A stretch of 64,000 nt of DNA. Source: Ampelomyces quisqualis. Its lineage: Eukaryota; Ascomycota; Dothideomycetes; Pleosporales; Phaeosphaeriaceae. Under the pieces are notes generated by a model. The model ran no database searches. It was not told the DNA's origin and saw only the letters and a list, made by a program, of their open reading frames with translations. The stretch is from positions 1,240,001-1,304,000 of the forward strand of contig JAGTXZ010000020.1 in assembly GCA_018398575.1 (NCBI GenBank), written 5' to 3'. Shown one piece after another: positions 10,257 to 21,325 of the stretch. Each line of letters starts with the position of its first letter. Position 1 is the stretch's first letter. Made by a program: the position numbers and the translations under genes.

Positions 10257-11213
10257 ATGACCCCGCCTCCGATATCAAGAGCGCACGAAGAGAACCAAAT
10301 GTTTGAGCAAGCCTCAAAAGACAAAATCAGGCGCAAATACACACATGAAGAGAAGCATAAGCGTAAAGAAGCAGCGAAGCAAGCTCAAAAGAGAGGGCAA
10401 AGTACCATCTTTCCTCCTGCCGAGTATGAGAGCGGTTCAGATTCGAGTAAAAAGTTTCGAAGAACTAGTGGCAGACCAAAGCAGACGACACCGACGACAT
10501 CCGGGTATCCCCCGTCGGCACTTCCACCTGCATGCTCCGCTCCAAAAAGTGCTAACCTATACCCTGAAGACAAGGGCGACCATTCATTCAGCGACACTAA
10601 ACTTGGTCAAATGTTCGATTGCAACGTCGCTCGCGAAGTGGACGGTCCCGGTATATGCACATTCGGTGACGTCCCCATCAACCAAATTCCATCTGGCTAC
10701 CGCCTCCACGAAAGCGAGGCTACACACGAACTCGAACTCGACCGCCTAATGACCCTAAACCTCCAACGCAACTGCAACTTCAGCGCCTCGTCAAACACTT
10801 TGGAACGACTACTCTCCGCAAACGATTTCTCTGCCATCCTCCTCGACGACCCCATTGCCCCCGCTATGTGCGCGTCTTACGAGTTTATACTCGGCATGCA
10901 ACACGAACAATCCGAACTGTGGGCGAAGACCGAAGGACTAGAGGCGCAGATCGCGGATTTACGGCGGAAGTCGAAGGCAGCGAGTTGCAGCAGATTTGCA
11001 TGCTTGGAAAAGATGCTTGGCATAACAATCGCGTTGTCGTTTGAGCTCTTGCTTGAAGAGGGTGCATTTCGCGATATGTACGAGAAGAAGCACCGGTGCG
11101 AGGAGTTTGATTTGGGTAGTGTGTTTGCGCAGATGCGGACGAGGGTTGGGGTGGTGATTGAGGAGTATGATTGGAAGATGGAGCGGTTGCGAGAGGCTTT
11201 GGCGAAACAATGA
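10257..11213 (+). CDS. Unrecognised basic/coiled protein
   Basis: The frame from ATG 10257 (318 aa) begins MTPPPISRAHEENQMFEQ and has a Lys/Arg-rich segment (DKIRRKYTHEEKHKRKEAAK) resembling a bZIP-like basic region but without the N-x7-R spacing followed by a leucine zipper. A middle Ser/Pro-rich part is followed by a helical C-terminus (about residues 215-318) with heptad-like leucines. The frame stays open upstream to 10065 without an ATG, and a second ATG at 10181 opens another frame (MSASQTALKHPPP), so a 5' intron is possible. I do not recognise the family; a nuclear role is only suggested by charge. Confidence 0.55.
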   Translation: MTPPPISRAHEENQMFEQASKDKIRRKYTHEEKHKRKEAAKQAQKRGQSTIFPPAEYESGSDSSKKFRRTSGRPKQTTPTTSGYPPSALPPACSAPKSANLYPEDKGDHSFSDTKLGQMFDCNVAREVDGPGICTFGDVPINQIPSGYRLHESEATHELELDRLMTLNLQRNCNFSASSNTLERLLSANDFSAILLDDPIAPAMCASYEFILGMQHEQSELWAKTEGLEAQIADLRRKSKAASCSRFACLEKMLGITIALSFELLLEEGAFRDMYEKKHRCEEFDLGSVFAQMRTRVGVVIEEYDWKMERLREALAKQ

Positions 11214-11501
11214 AGTGCATTATAAGGTTCGACGATGGGCTGGGAGAATACATGCCACCGAGAGTGTGCAGTACATTATGTACTCGCGTGACAATTACGG
11301 GCGCGGCGTGCTAGGCACAAATTGCTTGTTTCGGACTACGATGGGATGATGTACCGTACAGGCATTGCCAGTTTTTGGATTCTGGGCTAGTCAACTTTCT
11401 TGGAGTATCATAACGCAGCCGTCGCGTTCTCACCCCGGGATGACTTGATTCTTACCAAGCAATCCACTCTTTCAATCCCTCTAGCGAGTAAACTTCCATG
11501 C

Positions 11502-13077
11502 TTAGAAATCCCATTCCTCCTCCGTATCTGGCTTTCGAACAATAGACTGGGGCATCGGTCGGTACATTGGAGCCCGTAAACCATGAGGGTGATGAAGATT
11601 CGGATCTTTGCTCCGATCGCATCTGTGGCCTCCAGATCTCGCCATACGTACAAATGGAGCTAGCAGTCCTGTACTCTGGTTCTTGGCTGCATCGTTCCCG
11701 ACATAGGGCGAAATTCCTGATTCCTTCTTTGGAGAGGGATGGTCTGCGTGTCGAACAGGACATCCAAACTTTCCTCCAATCCCTTCGATATTATGAGGCT
11801 GAGGTCGTCCTAGATGAGGAGATGGAGCCTGTATGGCGAGAGGCTGCTCAACAGCCCCACTATTGCCCTTGTTGCAGTCGAGACTGTTTGATTTGGTACG
11901 TCCTGATGAATAGAGAGACTTGCCTGGGGGGTTGGTTGCACAACGACGCCGGTTGGTGCCGTCACCGAAGTCCACAAGTACCCGTGAAGTGCTCGTTCGC
12001 AAGTTCTTAGCGACAGTGAGATCATGCTTCGCTCTAGCATGAATTGGAGGAGACATAGCAGCTTCCCTAGAGTCCACGCCAATCCCGACCATAAGTTCTT
12101 CCGTCTTGTCGCTCAGAGGTACGCGCTCAAAGCTACCCTGTGCACGGCGTCCAGCGCCTGAAGGTGTAGACATTGGCGGTGCCGACACAGGACGGTGGGG
12201 GGTCGGTTTACGCAACGTCTTTGATAACCGTTTTCGTGGCAGCCTTGATGGAGAAATATCTGGCACCGGCGATAGGAGTGTATTGAGCGGCAGAACAGGT
12301 TGCGATCGAACTGGTGGTGGCAGCTGATCGAGAGGAGTTTCTAAGCTCGCTTTTGTGAACAGCAGTACAAGCACCTTGGACTCGTCACGTTGAAGATCAT
12401 CGAGCTGTTTGAGCAAGAGACTCCGCCTCATGGCGATATTATTCAGTTGCTGAGCGAGTTGGATGGTCTCTGCGGCAGTCGTGTCTACTGCGCCAGGATT
12501 GTTGTCGTTCTCACTGCGCGGCATGGGCTCCAAGTTCTTATCTTCTACTTTCGGCTGCCGGGTGGCTTTATGGATACTTTGGGGGCATACTGCAAAGACA
12601 TCTTCTGGGTCGTCAGGATCCACGGAAACCATGTGGGAAGTCGTCTTTGGGTGTAACGCGTCAGCCCCCGCGGTGGCGGCCTCGTCTCTAAACACGACCA
12701 TCTTCTCGCGAGTGCTGCTCTTTGAAGATGCTCGGGAATTAATTTGCGACCGTCTTGTAGATTCTGCAGTATCCTCTCGGCCCACGTCGTTGGAGGGAGC
12801 AGAGGTGTGCGCTGATTGGAAGACTGGTAAGATTACTTCTTGTCCACTGGGTGAGTCCTTCTTGAGGTCAGTCAATGTTACATCTGCGTGTTCTTGACAG
12901 CACAAGTACCTCCGCATTCGCTAGCTCCTCCAAGTCCTTGAGTATAGCGGTGCGCTCGTAGTCCACAGAGTCCGAAGACCTGATATATGCACGGAAAACT
13001 GGCATCGTGGGCTGTTGAGGTCCAGGCCTTGGATGGGGTGAGAATTTGAGCTGAATTCCTGTCCTGAACAAGGCCAT
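11502..13077 (-). CDS. Unrecognised, largely disordered protein
   Basis: Two exons, 13077-12910 and 12860-11502, join in phase across a 49-nt intron (GTACTT donor, TTGACTGACCTCAAG acceptor), which links LKDLEELANAE to KDSPSGQEVILP. The product is about 508 aa, with a short helical segment (AETIQLAQQLNNIAMRRSLL, then LLKQLDDLQRDESKVLVLLF) and a long Ser/Pro/Arg-rich tail with several SP/TP sites. The ATG at 13077 is the first in frame; the frame stays open to 13128. I recognise no domain. It converges with the gene at 10257-11213. Confidence 0.55.
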
Positions 13078-13754
13078 TTGCAATTCTGACCTTGTCCAAA
13101 TGCAGCAAGTACCAAACACTAGCGCCAACCAAGTTGTGTGAAAGCGTTGCGCACGCCACGTGTTCAGTTTTCACTACCCACAGCGGCAGCGCTATCTCTT
13201 AACTGAAAAAGAAGAAACTCAACGACAGTGCTTCCGCGCTCACCGCTGCTGTGTCAACACTCATGTTCGAAGTGACGCATGTAGAAACAAAAAAGAATCA
13301 GTCGACCCGTTGATGAAGGCGAGGTTTCTCGCTCCATATAGACTGACCCGAAAAGTCCCAGCGAACGATAGGGACTTTTGTCACGACGTTTCTCCTAGAC
13401 TACGCCGCCCAAACTTAGGGGATGGGATTAGTTGGGAGAGTCATAAATGAAATGAAATAAATAGCAGAGTAATCAAGTTCGCACAGTAGTGGTTTAAGTT
13501 GATTATCGATATTGATTTGTGGCAATGGAGTGAAGGTGCGTGTTATGATTGTGCGACGCAGGTGAAAGGATGCAAGCGACTCGATCAGCAAAGTGTAGCG
13601 GAGTGGCTAATAGCATGGACGCGACAAGATTCTACGAATACATGCTGATAGATTGAATAACATAAGACAAACGGGCAATGCTTAAGATACGTTTGCACTG
13701 CGACGAGGACCGTGAACGACTTCTCTGATTGTGTCATACGATAACTATGCCATT
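13078..13754. other. Intergenic, nothing supported
   Basis: Upstream of the gene at 11502-13077 and downstream of the flavoprotein remnant. No conserved frame, RNA or repeat was seen. Confidence 0.5.
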
Positions 13755-15470
13755 TTAGAGTGAAGACACTCCTTGAGAAGACTCTGTCACGCCCTTAGCT
13801 TTACAGATTGACCTTGAGGCTTTCGTTTTCGCGGAATCACTTAGGCTATATTCCTGCTTCCTGGGCGACAAAATTCCATTCGGATCAAGCGCATCCTTGA
13901 TCGTCTCAACAAAGCGATTGTAGGCATGGTCGTTGAAGTCACACAGCGAGGCTAAGCGATCTCAATAATCATGTTAGCTCAGATCGAGGACTTATTGCAG
14001 CCGGGAGTGTACCTATTGCACGAACTGGCTGCAGTACTTGCTGTACCCTGAGACCCTCTCTTCTTGTGACTTGTCTTCGTCAAACAAGTTATCGAAGCTT
14101 ATCTCCACAGCTGTACGATGTATTGGATTGGTTTTGTTGAAGCAGAACATGTTTCGAAGACAACATGTCACTCATCCAGGAAAAAGTCACAGAACAGATC
14201 AAAGAACAGATCTTCGCAAATCTTCTTTACCGTCTTAACCCATGACAATATATATCTTTGACATAGCTTGGGATGATGGGGCTGTAGTCGTAGTGCGCAC
14301 TAATACCGTCACCTAGATTAGGTACTCTAAACTTGACCATGGGCAGAGACCAGAGTGTGGGAATGCCAACGAAGAAACCACACTCTTTCTCAGGATAGAT
14401 ACTGGGTACAAAGTATCGGCTTCTAGTGCGGAGAAGATCTTGCCCACGAAGCGACCTTTCGACGTCTTCCTTGATATTATCTTCTTCAGCTCGTCAAAGT
14501 GCGCTTGTATCACATCCTTTGCCGCTTTGCGCCATATAAGCCAAAACTCGCGTTCCAGTAGCTGATATTGAGCATCTTTTGCAGCTCAGCGATCTTCCAG
14601 TTCGGTATAGGGCTTTTATGCAGCGAAAAGTCCTCACGTTAATCCATCATCCCGAGCAACTCAACGACATTGGAGGCCTAGACTGTATTGGCAGCAGATT
14701 GTCACGCTGCAGAGGTCAAAAGACATCGACAATGGTTTCAACATCCTCGAGGTCCGAAAGTAAATTTGGAAAGATGTGATAATGGCGAACTCAATGTGGC
14801 ATATTCTTCTAGTCGCACAGGATCTCCGTTCTCAAGCATAGTTTCTACACCAGAGATATGCTGGTGGTAATGCCGTTGGTTTGAAGCCTGCTTCTCGGTC
14901 CAGAGTGTTACCCACTACTGATTCCCAGCCTAAGGACGGGCATGACGGCTCGACAACGACGTATCCATACTTGGAGTTCACCTCGATGATGTTTTTCACA
15001 TGATGAAGATCGAGTGCTATTGACCTATTCACGGGAGGAGCTGGGCCGCTGTATCTACGACAAGATTAGGGCCAATTGCCTGTGTCTATGTACCATTCGC
15101 TAGCGATTTACTCAAGATTCTTGCCCCAAGAGAAAGTCCAGACTGGAATACCAAATTCCACGCGAGATGTTCAAAATCTTCTTGAATTATTCAATGTTTG
15201 CAGGGCGTACTGCTGCACTAGGCATTTTGCGCGTTCCTTCTGCTTCCTGAAGCTCGTATGAATCGATGCACTCTGTAATATCACCTCTATCTGAAACCTG
15301 ATCTTTCCCGACAACACCGCTATAGTCCCCAATTGATTTGTCGAAATTATCTTGCTTGAGGCCAGGTGGAAGCACGGGCTTCAAGGGTACAGTAATAGAC
15401 TCTTTGAGGAGACTGTAGTGGGCGTTTTGGTATTCGTGGTCAATGCAGGATTGACGGCATTGTGAAGCTT
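13755..15470 (-). pseudogene. Vanillyl-alcohol oxidase/4-cresol dehydrogenase-type flavoprotein, decayed
   Basis: Fragments in family order but in different frames run along the minus strand. They are VLPPGLKQDNFDKSI and MPSAAVRPANIE (near 15350-15200), FGIPVWTFSWGKNL (near 15130), SGPAPPVNRSIALDLHHVKN with EVNSKYGYVVVEPS (15050-14950), LGWESVVGNTLDREAG (near 14900), KIAELQKMLNISYWNASFGL (near 14600), VIQAHFDELKKIISRK, then DNLFDEDKS and finally DFNDHAYNRFVETIKDALDP with NGILSPRKQ (13960-13840). These match the FAD-binding (PF01565) and C-terminal (PF02913) parts of aryl-alcohol oxidases. Many frameshifts and stops, for example TAA directly after WGKNLE, show it is dead. No active gene copy is visible in the window. 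Confidence 0.85.
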
Positions 15471-15903
15471 CGCAGTCGTTGAGTATTGAATTGAGATGTA
15501 TCGAAATATACTTCACATATATCTGTAGACTAGGCGTTAGTTACCGTAGGGGATGTCGCACGCTTCCTGGGAAGACCCCACATCGCCAAGTGAGGGCCTG
15601 TCAAGGGGTGCAGTTGCAAGTGTTCAAGAGTTATTTGGCTCTTCTTTCTCGTTGTCTTACGAAATGCATCAAGGTCAAGAAAGGTAGACGTCATGATTAG
15701 TATTTATGATTGGCTCGCATGTTTGAAAATAGAAGCGGTGCTCGCTCTGGTTAGGACAGTAGCGCGAATGAAGAGACCACAACTACCGGTATCTTATATT
15801 ATAACCCCGTCATCCTTCCCACTCACAACATTCCATCTCATACCTCCCTCCCTGCCGTCCATCCCCATCCTTCTCCCAACTCTCCATCACACCGATTCCT
15901 CCC
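15471..15903. other. Intergenic, nothing supported
   Basis: Contains a pyrimidine-rich stretch after 15790 (CCTCCC and CATCC runs). No gene or RNA was recognised. Confidence 0.4.
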
Positions 15904-16110
15904 TCATCCCTGCTTCCCCCACACCCGCCCCGGCACACACATGCGACAGTACTTTAGATAGCTCGGCACTGCCACCATGTTATGCACATGCTTGCCTGTC
16001 GCCGCACACATCCCCGAGGCAAACTGCCAGTCCACACAAGCGTTTGTTGGGATCTTGTGGCCGCAGGTAGGGTGGTAGGTGCATGTGTTCGTGAAGTCGG
16101 GGTCGCACAT
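15904..16110 (-). CDS. Small cysteine-containing protein with CGH motif
   Basis: A 68-aa frame from ATG 16110 starts MCDPDFTNTCTYHPTCGHKI and contains seven Cys (2, 10, 16, 24, 34, 55, 58). The MCxxx...CGHK start resembles a widespread fungal family of small hypothetical proteins beginning MC...Y.CGH, perhaps metal binding. There is no signal peptide. It overlaps a low-complexity region on the other frame (Pro/Thr/Ser), so a non-coding explanation is possible. Function unknown. Confidence 0.45.
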   Translation of the reverse strand: MCDPDFTNTCTYHPTCGHKIPTNACVDWQFASGMCAATGKHVHNMVAVPSYLKYCRMCVPGRVWGKQG

Positions 16111-16556
16111 TGTGAGCTGTGGGATGGGAGTGGGTTGGACAGGTAGTAGTGGTGGTGGTGGGAAGGGAGTTTATGTGAGTTTTGGTTGTGGTGTATGAGG
16201 GGCGTGTCACGGAACTTGGAAGAGTGGATATGAGGATTGGATAGGGAGGAATGGAGTGATGAAGTAGATTGATAAAAGGAATGTGGGTGTTGCTGGGAAG
16301 TGGTTTGCCTGGAGGAGAGGATGGTGGATTCAATGCTGAGCTTGACTTGCCAGCTCGTAATATCACGTCAAGGTCAGAGGATAATTGGTCGGGATTGACA
16401 CGCCTGTTTGCATTCATTCTGTTCAACGGGTTGTATCCAACCGCAATCATGTACACGTAATCTTTTCATCTGCCTTGCTCGAACGACGTGTCATGCTTCG
16501 TTTGCGAAGCTTCTGGCTCGTCTCAACCTTTCCCAACTCCGCCCTGCGTGACACCA
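16111..16556. other. Intergenic, low complexity
   Basis: GT/GGT-rich sequence from 16130 to 16200 (reverse strand rich in ACC/CCA) probably belongs to the UTR or promoter of the small cysteine gene. No other gene is supported. Confidence 0.4.
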
Positions 16557-18449
16557 TTAACCACCCTTTCGTGGCGCACCTGGGGCACTGCTAGATTCAG
16601 GAGCTCCGCCAGTCACCTGAACATTTCCCTTACCATCTGCAGCAGCAGTACCGTCACCGCCACCCTTCTTCTTGTTGTTGTTCTTCTTATTCTTCTTGCG
16701 TCCTGTAGACTCATGCCCTAGTTTATCGGGCTGAGCCTTAGGAACTGATCCGTCGCGTGGCTTCTCGGCGACATGGACCATGTGGGTTTTTGGCTTTGCC
16801 GGGGCCTTGTTCTCGATCTTGTTGTCGTTATCGTTCACTTCCTTCGCATGCTCTTTGCCCTTCGCTCCCTTCATCTTCAAGTCTCTTCCTTGATGGGTTT
16901 GTGCCTGTGGCTTCTTGACGTCGGCCATGTTTTCAGTCGAATGCATTGTAGGTGCATGCAGCGTCAAGTCGATCGCCTTCTGGACGACTTGGGGGCGGAC
17001 GGGGCGATTGACCACCGAGGCCATGGTCCTCTGCTCTTTGGCTTTGGGAGGTGCATCAGGATCTTCGCCAGCTTGGATAATGTTCACACGACTGAGGACT
17101 TCGCCGATGCTCGGACGCTCCACCTCTGGAAGGTTCTCAATGACGCCCTGTTGTGTACCCTCCTGATGCGTGTATGAAGACGTCACGGCGCCGCTGTCTT
17201 GCCTACCCTTCTGCGCGTTTGTGACATTGCCGAAAGCTGGAGCTGCCTTGTCGGTCTCTGCAACGTATGCCTCCAATTTCTTGCTATCAAGAGCCGACAT
17301 CAGGACGTCATGCACCGTATCGGAGTAGACGTTTTGCGAGATGGCGCGCGCATTGTCCAAATCATGCAGGTCATTGCGGTACTTGTCGATCTTTGCACGC
17401 TCTGCTGCGGCCAGTCGAGAGACTTCGGCGGCTGACTTGAGTTGCGTCGTAGCCCTAAGCTGGGCGGCTGACTTTGCTTCTCCGTCGCGTGCACAAGCCT
17501 CGGTCATGTGATGATGGAAACGGTCGTACGTGTGGCGTACGACTGTATCGTGACTACGTTCCGCCTGCAGACTGAGCTGGAGAAGAGTCTGGACAACATC
17601 TCTCTTTTTCGCGTGTGCAGCTAGTTCAGCTTCGTACGTTGTCTTAGCCTGCTTCAAGTTCTCCTTTAGCTTGGCTGCAAGCGTGATGTTGAAGATCTGA
17701 ATTTGCATGATTGTCTCATGGTCGAGGCGGCTGACAGTATTGGCCGGATTGGGGTGCGTCGCGTCCATGGGCTGCGTCTGACCCTCTCCCGGAACGTATT
17801 GGTGGGTAGATTTCTGAGAATCATGATCGAGATGAGCAGTCTTCTGCGTGTACTTTGGCACATATGCATGGGTCGTAGCAGAGGCTGGGGCAGATGCCAT
17901 CAGGTCGCTGTTTGTGGCAGTTGCGGATTGCGGCGTCAGAGGCATCGATGTTCCCGCTTTCTTAGCTGTAGCTGCATCGCGCTCGAATACAGGTTCTTTG
18001 GACTTGGTGCTTGGTTTCTTGCGAGTTGCCTCGGACATAGTATCGGTAGTTGGTAGAGCAATGCGCACTGTCGGAGTAGCGATAGGTGTTGGGCGTGGGG
18101 ACGAAATCGGATAGCCGTTGACTGGCACTCCATATTGCGGCTGCGGGTTCGTTGTTGCTGGAGCGCTGTAGAAGGTAGAAGGAACATGTGGATTTGCCGT
18201 GTTTGCCATGTGGCTCGATGGCGACACAGGGTAGCCGCCATACTGCACAGCCCACGGTGCAGGAGGACCTGACGGCGGGCTTGCGTTGGCGTATGGGTTG
18301 GAGACAGAGCGTGGGCCGTAGTAGCCGTAGAACGGATCGCGATCATCCTGGTTCCTGGATTTGTTGCCATGGTATCCACTGCGACCGCGCTTGCCATTGC
18401 CGTGGTAATGACGACCCGGGTAGTCGGCGTTCTGCCTGTCGGAGGCCAT
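16557..18449 (-). CDS. Unrecognised disordered protein with central coiled coil
   Basis: A single frame of 630 aa from ATG 18449 (MASDRQNADYPGRHYHG). The N-terminal third is Gly/Arg/Tyr- then Pro/Ser/Thr-rich. The centre is a helical block of about 150 residues with heptads (ETIMQIQIFNITLAAKLKEN through DVLMSALDSKKLEAYV). The C-terminus is Lys-rich, ending in a KKNKKNNNKKKGGG run and a Gly/Ala/Ser tail. This composition resembles RNA- or chromatin-associated scaffolds, but I recognise no domain. The frame is open upstream to 18530 without an ATG. Confidence 0.7.
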   Translation of the reverse strand: MASDRQNADYPGRHYHGNGKRGRSGYHGNKSRNQDDRDPFYGYYGPRSVSNPYANASPPSGPPAPWAVQYGGYPVSPSSHMANTANPHVPSTFYSAPATTNPQPQYGVPVNGYPISSPRPTPIATPTVRIALPTTDTMSEATRKKPSTKSKEPVFERDAATAKKAGTSMPLTPQSATATNSDLMASAPASATTHAYVPKYTQKTAHLDHDSQKSTHQYVPGEGQTQPMDATHPNPANTVSRLDHETIMQIQIFNITLAAKLKENLKQAKTTYEAELAAHAKKRDVVQTLLQLSLQAERSHDTVVRHTYDRFHHHMTEACARDGEAKSAAQLRATTQLKSAAEVSRLAAAERAKIDKYRNDLHDLDNARAISQNVYSDTVHDVLMSALDSKKLEAYVAETDKAAPAFGNVTNAQKGRQDSGAVTSSYTHQEGTQQGVIENLPEVERPSIGEVLSRVNIIQAGEDPDAPPKAKEQRTMASVVNRPVRPQVVQKAIDLTLHAPTMHSTENMADVKKPQAQTHQGRDLKMKGAKGKEHAKEVNDNDNKIENKAPAKPKTHMVHVAEKPRDGSVPKAQPDKLGHESTGRKKNKKNNNKKKGGGDGTAAADGKGNVQVTGGAPESSSAPGAPRKGG

Positions 18450-19324
18450 TGCAGAGCGTCGATGTAGGATTGCAGCTTTTGTGGGCGACGTGCTGTGCAC
18501 GACCTTGGTGGAAGAATTGGGTAACGGCAAGCTACAGTAGACAAGTCACCAGGTGCCGGTGAATCTTCCATGGGCTTCCCCCTCATCCACTGCGGGTACC
18601 CGACGGCCGTTTGCCCAGACTGATCAGTCTTTCACCCAGCTCTTCTCGCGACCACCGGTAAGAGTCACGTGACCCCTCCCCCATCCCCCCGCCACCACAC
18701 CACACCAAGGGCTCCAAAGTCACCTGGTTGTCCATGCCGATGCACGCTTTGACAACCTTGCGATGGCTCGAAGCTAGAATGTAGAGGGAGGCATCAAGCA
18801 TGTTGGGGGAGAGTAGGCGGTCGTCGGACATGGCCACGGCACATGCCGGGCCGATTGCGTGGGCTTGTCTGTCGTAACGATACGGAGACCCCGTACGGTT
18901 GGTTACATTACGTGACCCTGCCCGCTCTAGGCCGCATCGGGGCAGCCACTGTAAGCAACAGACCCGGCGCAGTGGTTCGTGTCACGTGTGTCCTGTTCGT
19001 GCGTCTTGGTCGACGTCGCCGATGGGCGAGCGTGATGAGCCGCGAGCGCCTCCAGCGGCAATGGCTTGGCGCGCAGCCAGACCGACACAGCAAAATCTCC
19101 GGCCGTGGCAGTCCTGACTGTCCTCCCCTCCCGCCCTGCCATGTCTCGCTGTTGCTGCTCGTGACTGCCTGAGCGCCCCGTCTGCCCTCCTCGCCCACCT
19201 CCCCTCGCCGCCCCGCCGCCTCGCAGCCCTTGCCGTCGCCCCCGTTGCTGCCCGCCCTGCCGCGTGCCGGCCCCCTGTCGCTGTCCAGCTCGCCCTGCGC
19301 AGCCCCGGCTGTGCGAGAGCCCCC
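18450..19324. other. Shared promoter region of two divergent genes
   Basis: GC-rich 875 bp between divergent starts at 18449 and 19325. Contains GTCACGTGAC at 18664-18673 and a second CACGTG at about 18984. Open frames on both strands here look like by-products of GC content. Confidence 0.5.
18664..18673. promoter_or_regulatory. 10-bp E-box palindrome GTCACGTGAC
   Basis: Perfect palindrome containing CACGTG, the site class bound by Cbf1/USF-type bHLH factors (established for the motif). Its use by either flanking gene is inference. Confidence 0.35.
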
Positions 19325-20128
19325 ATGGCCGCGCCCAAGAAGCAAGAGGACGCCCCCCGCGCCGCCAAACCCTCGCGCCTGGCCTCGGTCATGCGCGAGT
19401 TCGACGAGCTGGTGCGCGCCTTTGACCGCTCCCTCGACAGCGACGAGGCCATGCACCGCGAGGCCTGTCGCCTGGCCATTGCGGCCCTCAGCAACAGGTA
19501 CGCGCGCAAGTACATCAGCCGGTCGCTGCACGAGGCCGAGTCCGAGGGAAAGCGCGTCGAGGAGCTGCTCCAAGCCCTGACCCTCACAACCCCGCCGGCG
19601 CCGGCACACGTCGACGCCGCCGCCGACCAAGATGAGGACGACGACGAGCCCGACAGCGACACGCTCGGCAGCATGCACCACGGCTACTTCCGCCTCTACT
19701 CGACCGAGCTGTTCAACCTCCTCGGCCAGCCCACCGACCTGCGCTTCGGCTCCCTGCGATTCCACAAGCACCACCCCGCGCCCGACCTGCCCGGCGCCCC
19801 CCACGCCCCGCACTCGCCCTGGGTGCACGTCGAGCTCGCCTTGAACGACTCGTTCTTCGTCGCCGACTCCATGGAGACGCTTCCCTACCACACCTTTCGC
19901 CTGCCCACCACACCCTCGTTACAGAACCGCGGCATTCTCAGCAGGAGAGCCCAGGACAATGGCAGCTTTCCCCATTTCGACTCGTGGCTGCTCTTCACAT
20001 TCCTCGGCAACGGATGCATCAAGCTAGAGGTGCCCATCGAGATGTGCGCCGACGTCTACGGCGACCGTCTGCACGGCCGCGAAAACGAAGAAGTCGTCTT
20101 CTGGGGCTTCTTTGTCGACGACTACTAG
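19325..20128 (+). CDS. Unrecognised 267-aa protein, LGNG motif
   Basis: Intronless frame from ATG 19325 with high GC. An N-terminal helical part (SRLASVMREFDELVRAFDRS to KRVEELLQALTL, about residues 17-87) is followed by an Asp/Glu-rich linker and a beta-rich C-terminal half with HGYFRLYSTELFNLLG, WVHVELALNDSFFVADSM and LLFTFLGNGCIKLEVPIEM. No family recognised. The last block resembles LLTVLGNGYILLRVDLGLF in the protein at 21813-23951, so the two could share a domain. Confidence 0.7.
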   Translation: MAAPKKQEDAPRAAKPSRLASVMREFDELVRAFDRSLDSDEAMHREACRLAIAALSNRYARKYISRSLHEAESEGKRVEELLQALTLTTPPAPAHVDAAADQDEDDDEPDSDTLGSMHHGYFRLYSTELFNLLGQPTDLRFGSLRFHKHHPAPDLPGAPHAPHSPWVHVELALNDSFFVADSMETLPYHTFRLPTTPSLQNRGILSRRAQDNGSFPHFDSWLLFTFLGNGCIKLEVPIEMCADVYGDRLHGRENEEVVFWGFFVDDY

Positions 20129-20599
20129 CGTTTATAATGCTTCATCTTTGCTTGGCTTGGAGTTGACGGATTCAAGCTGGACTGGGCTTCGGCTTCGGCG
20201 TCAGGCGCCCCGGGATAGCTTCACCACCAATGTGCAGGAAAAGGCACTCATGACTGGACACGAATTTCTTTTTGTCGATATCATCCCACTTCTCCCTACA
20301 CGCACCCACGCGACTTTATCCTTTTGGTCCATTCTTGCTGGCTTGTTCGCATGGGTGGTACTTTCGCATAGCATTGGACGTTTGAAAAGGCACAGGACAG
20401 AGGTAGATGGTAGATTAGCATTCAAGTGCAGTCTACAGCACCCAGGTACTGCAGACAGTTCCTAGGCCGTAGATAGAATGAGCGAATCAGCGTATCCCGA
20501 GGTTTTACCGCTCTAGTCTCCACTTAATCTTTCATGTGCACCCTAAACATCTTCTCTCCCCTCGGAGGAGTGTCAAAAACTAGGCCATCTATCAGGATC
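20129..20599. other. Intergenic, nothing supported
   Basis: Tail-to-head space between two plus-strand genes; presumably a 3' UTR and a short promoter. No repeat or RNA was seen. Confidence 0.45.
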
Positions 20600-21325
20600 A
20601 TGGCCGCATCTCCTTCGCCCGTTTACAACTTCAGACTGGGCGAGAATGTTGCGTCAGAGTCGAGCGACAGTGACCAATCAGCACACAGCGCGTGCAGTCC
20701 CTCATCACCAGGCGCCGCGAAAAAGTCCAAAGCGCAAAAGAAAAAAGAGCGCAAACTAGTCGGGGCGCTGACCGACGACTTGGATATACTGCTGGGTGCT
20801 GCATTTCACAAACCTAATCACTACTCTGTAGACGCTGGCGCTGCTGCCGGTAAGTGAGTCATTTACAACATGCCAAGAAGGCGCATGCAAGCGTCTGTGT
20901 GCGTCGAACAAAGTGCCGAGATGCCTGCAGGCGTGGGAAAACGCTAACAGAAAGACACAGAAGTTGCGAAAGGGGGGGCTGGACGCCCGACCATGGAGGT
21001 CGACGCCACTTCGAAGAAACTGTGTACGTTATGAAAGATATCTCACGAAATGCTCGAGTCCCGATCATGCCTCTGACTCACTGATGCAATGGTAGCAAAA
21101 CGCACTCGCCAAAACATGGCCAAGATGGAGAAGCGCAAGCTGAGGCAACAAGATAAGCTACAACGACAAGCAGCTGGAGCTGGGATTCAGGTTCCGATGT
21201 TGGTGGACCAGCAGATGCAGCAGAAGCGGAGCACCAAGGAAACGACAAAAGCGAGAAGACAGCGGAAAAAGGAGGAGAGGGCGAGGAAGGCGGCTGACCG
21301 GGCAAATGCGATGGAGATTGAATAA
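20600..21325 (+). CDS. Small basic protein of unknown function
   Basis: Exons 20600-20849, 20961-21023 and 21096-21325 join in phase (introns GTAAGT...ACAG and GTACGT...GTAG) for 180 aa. The N-terminus is acidic/Ser-rich (MAASPSPVYNFRLGENVASE) with a KKSKAQKKKERK cluster. The 63-nt middle exon reads EVAKGGAGRPTMEVDATSKK. The C-terminal 76 residues are a Lys/Arg/Gln-rich helix (RTRQNMAKMEKRKLRQQDKL, KARRQRKKEERARKAADRA). Likely nuclear or nucleolar by composition; family not recognised. Confidence 0.65.
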
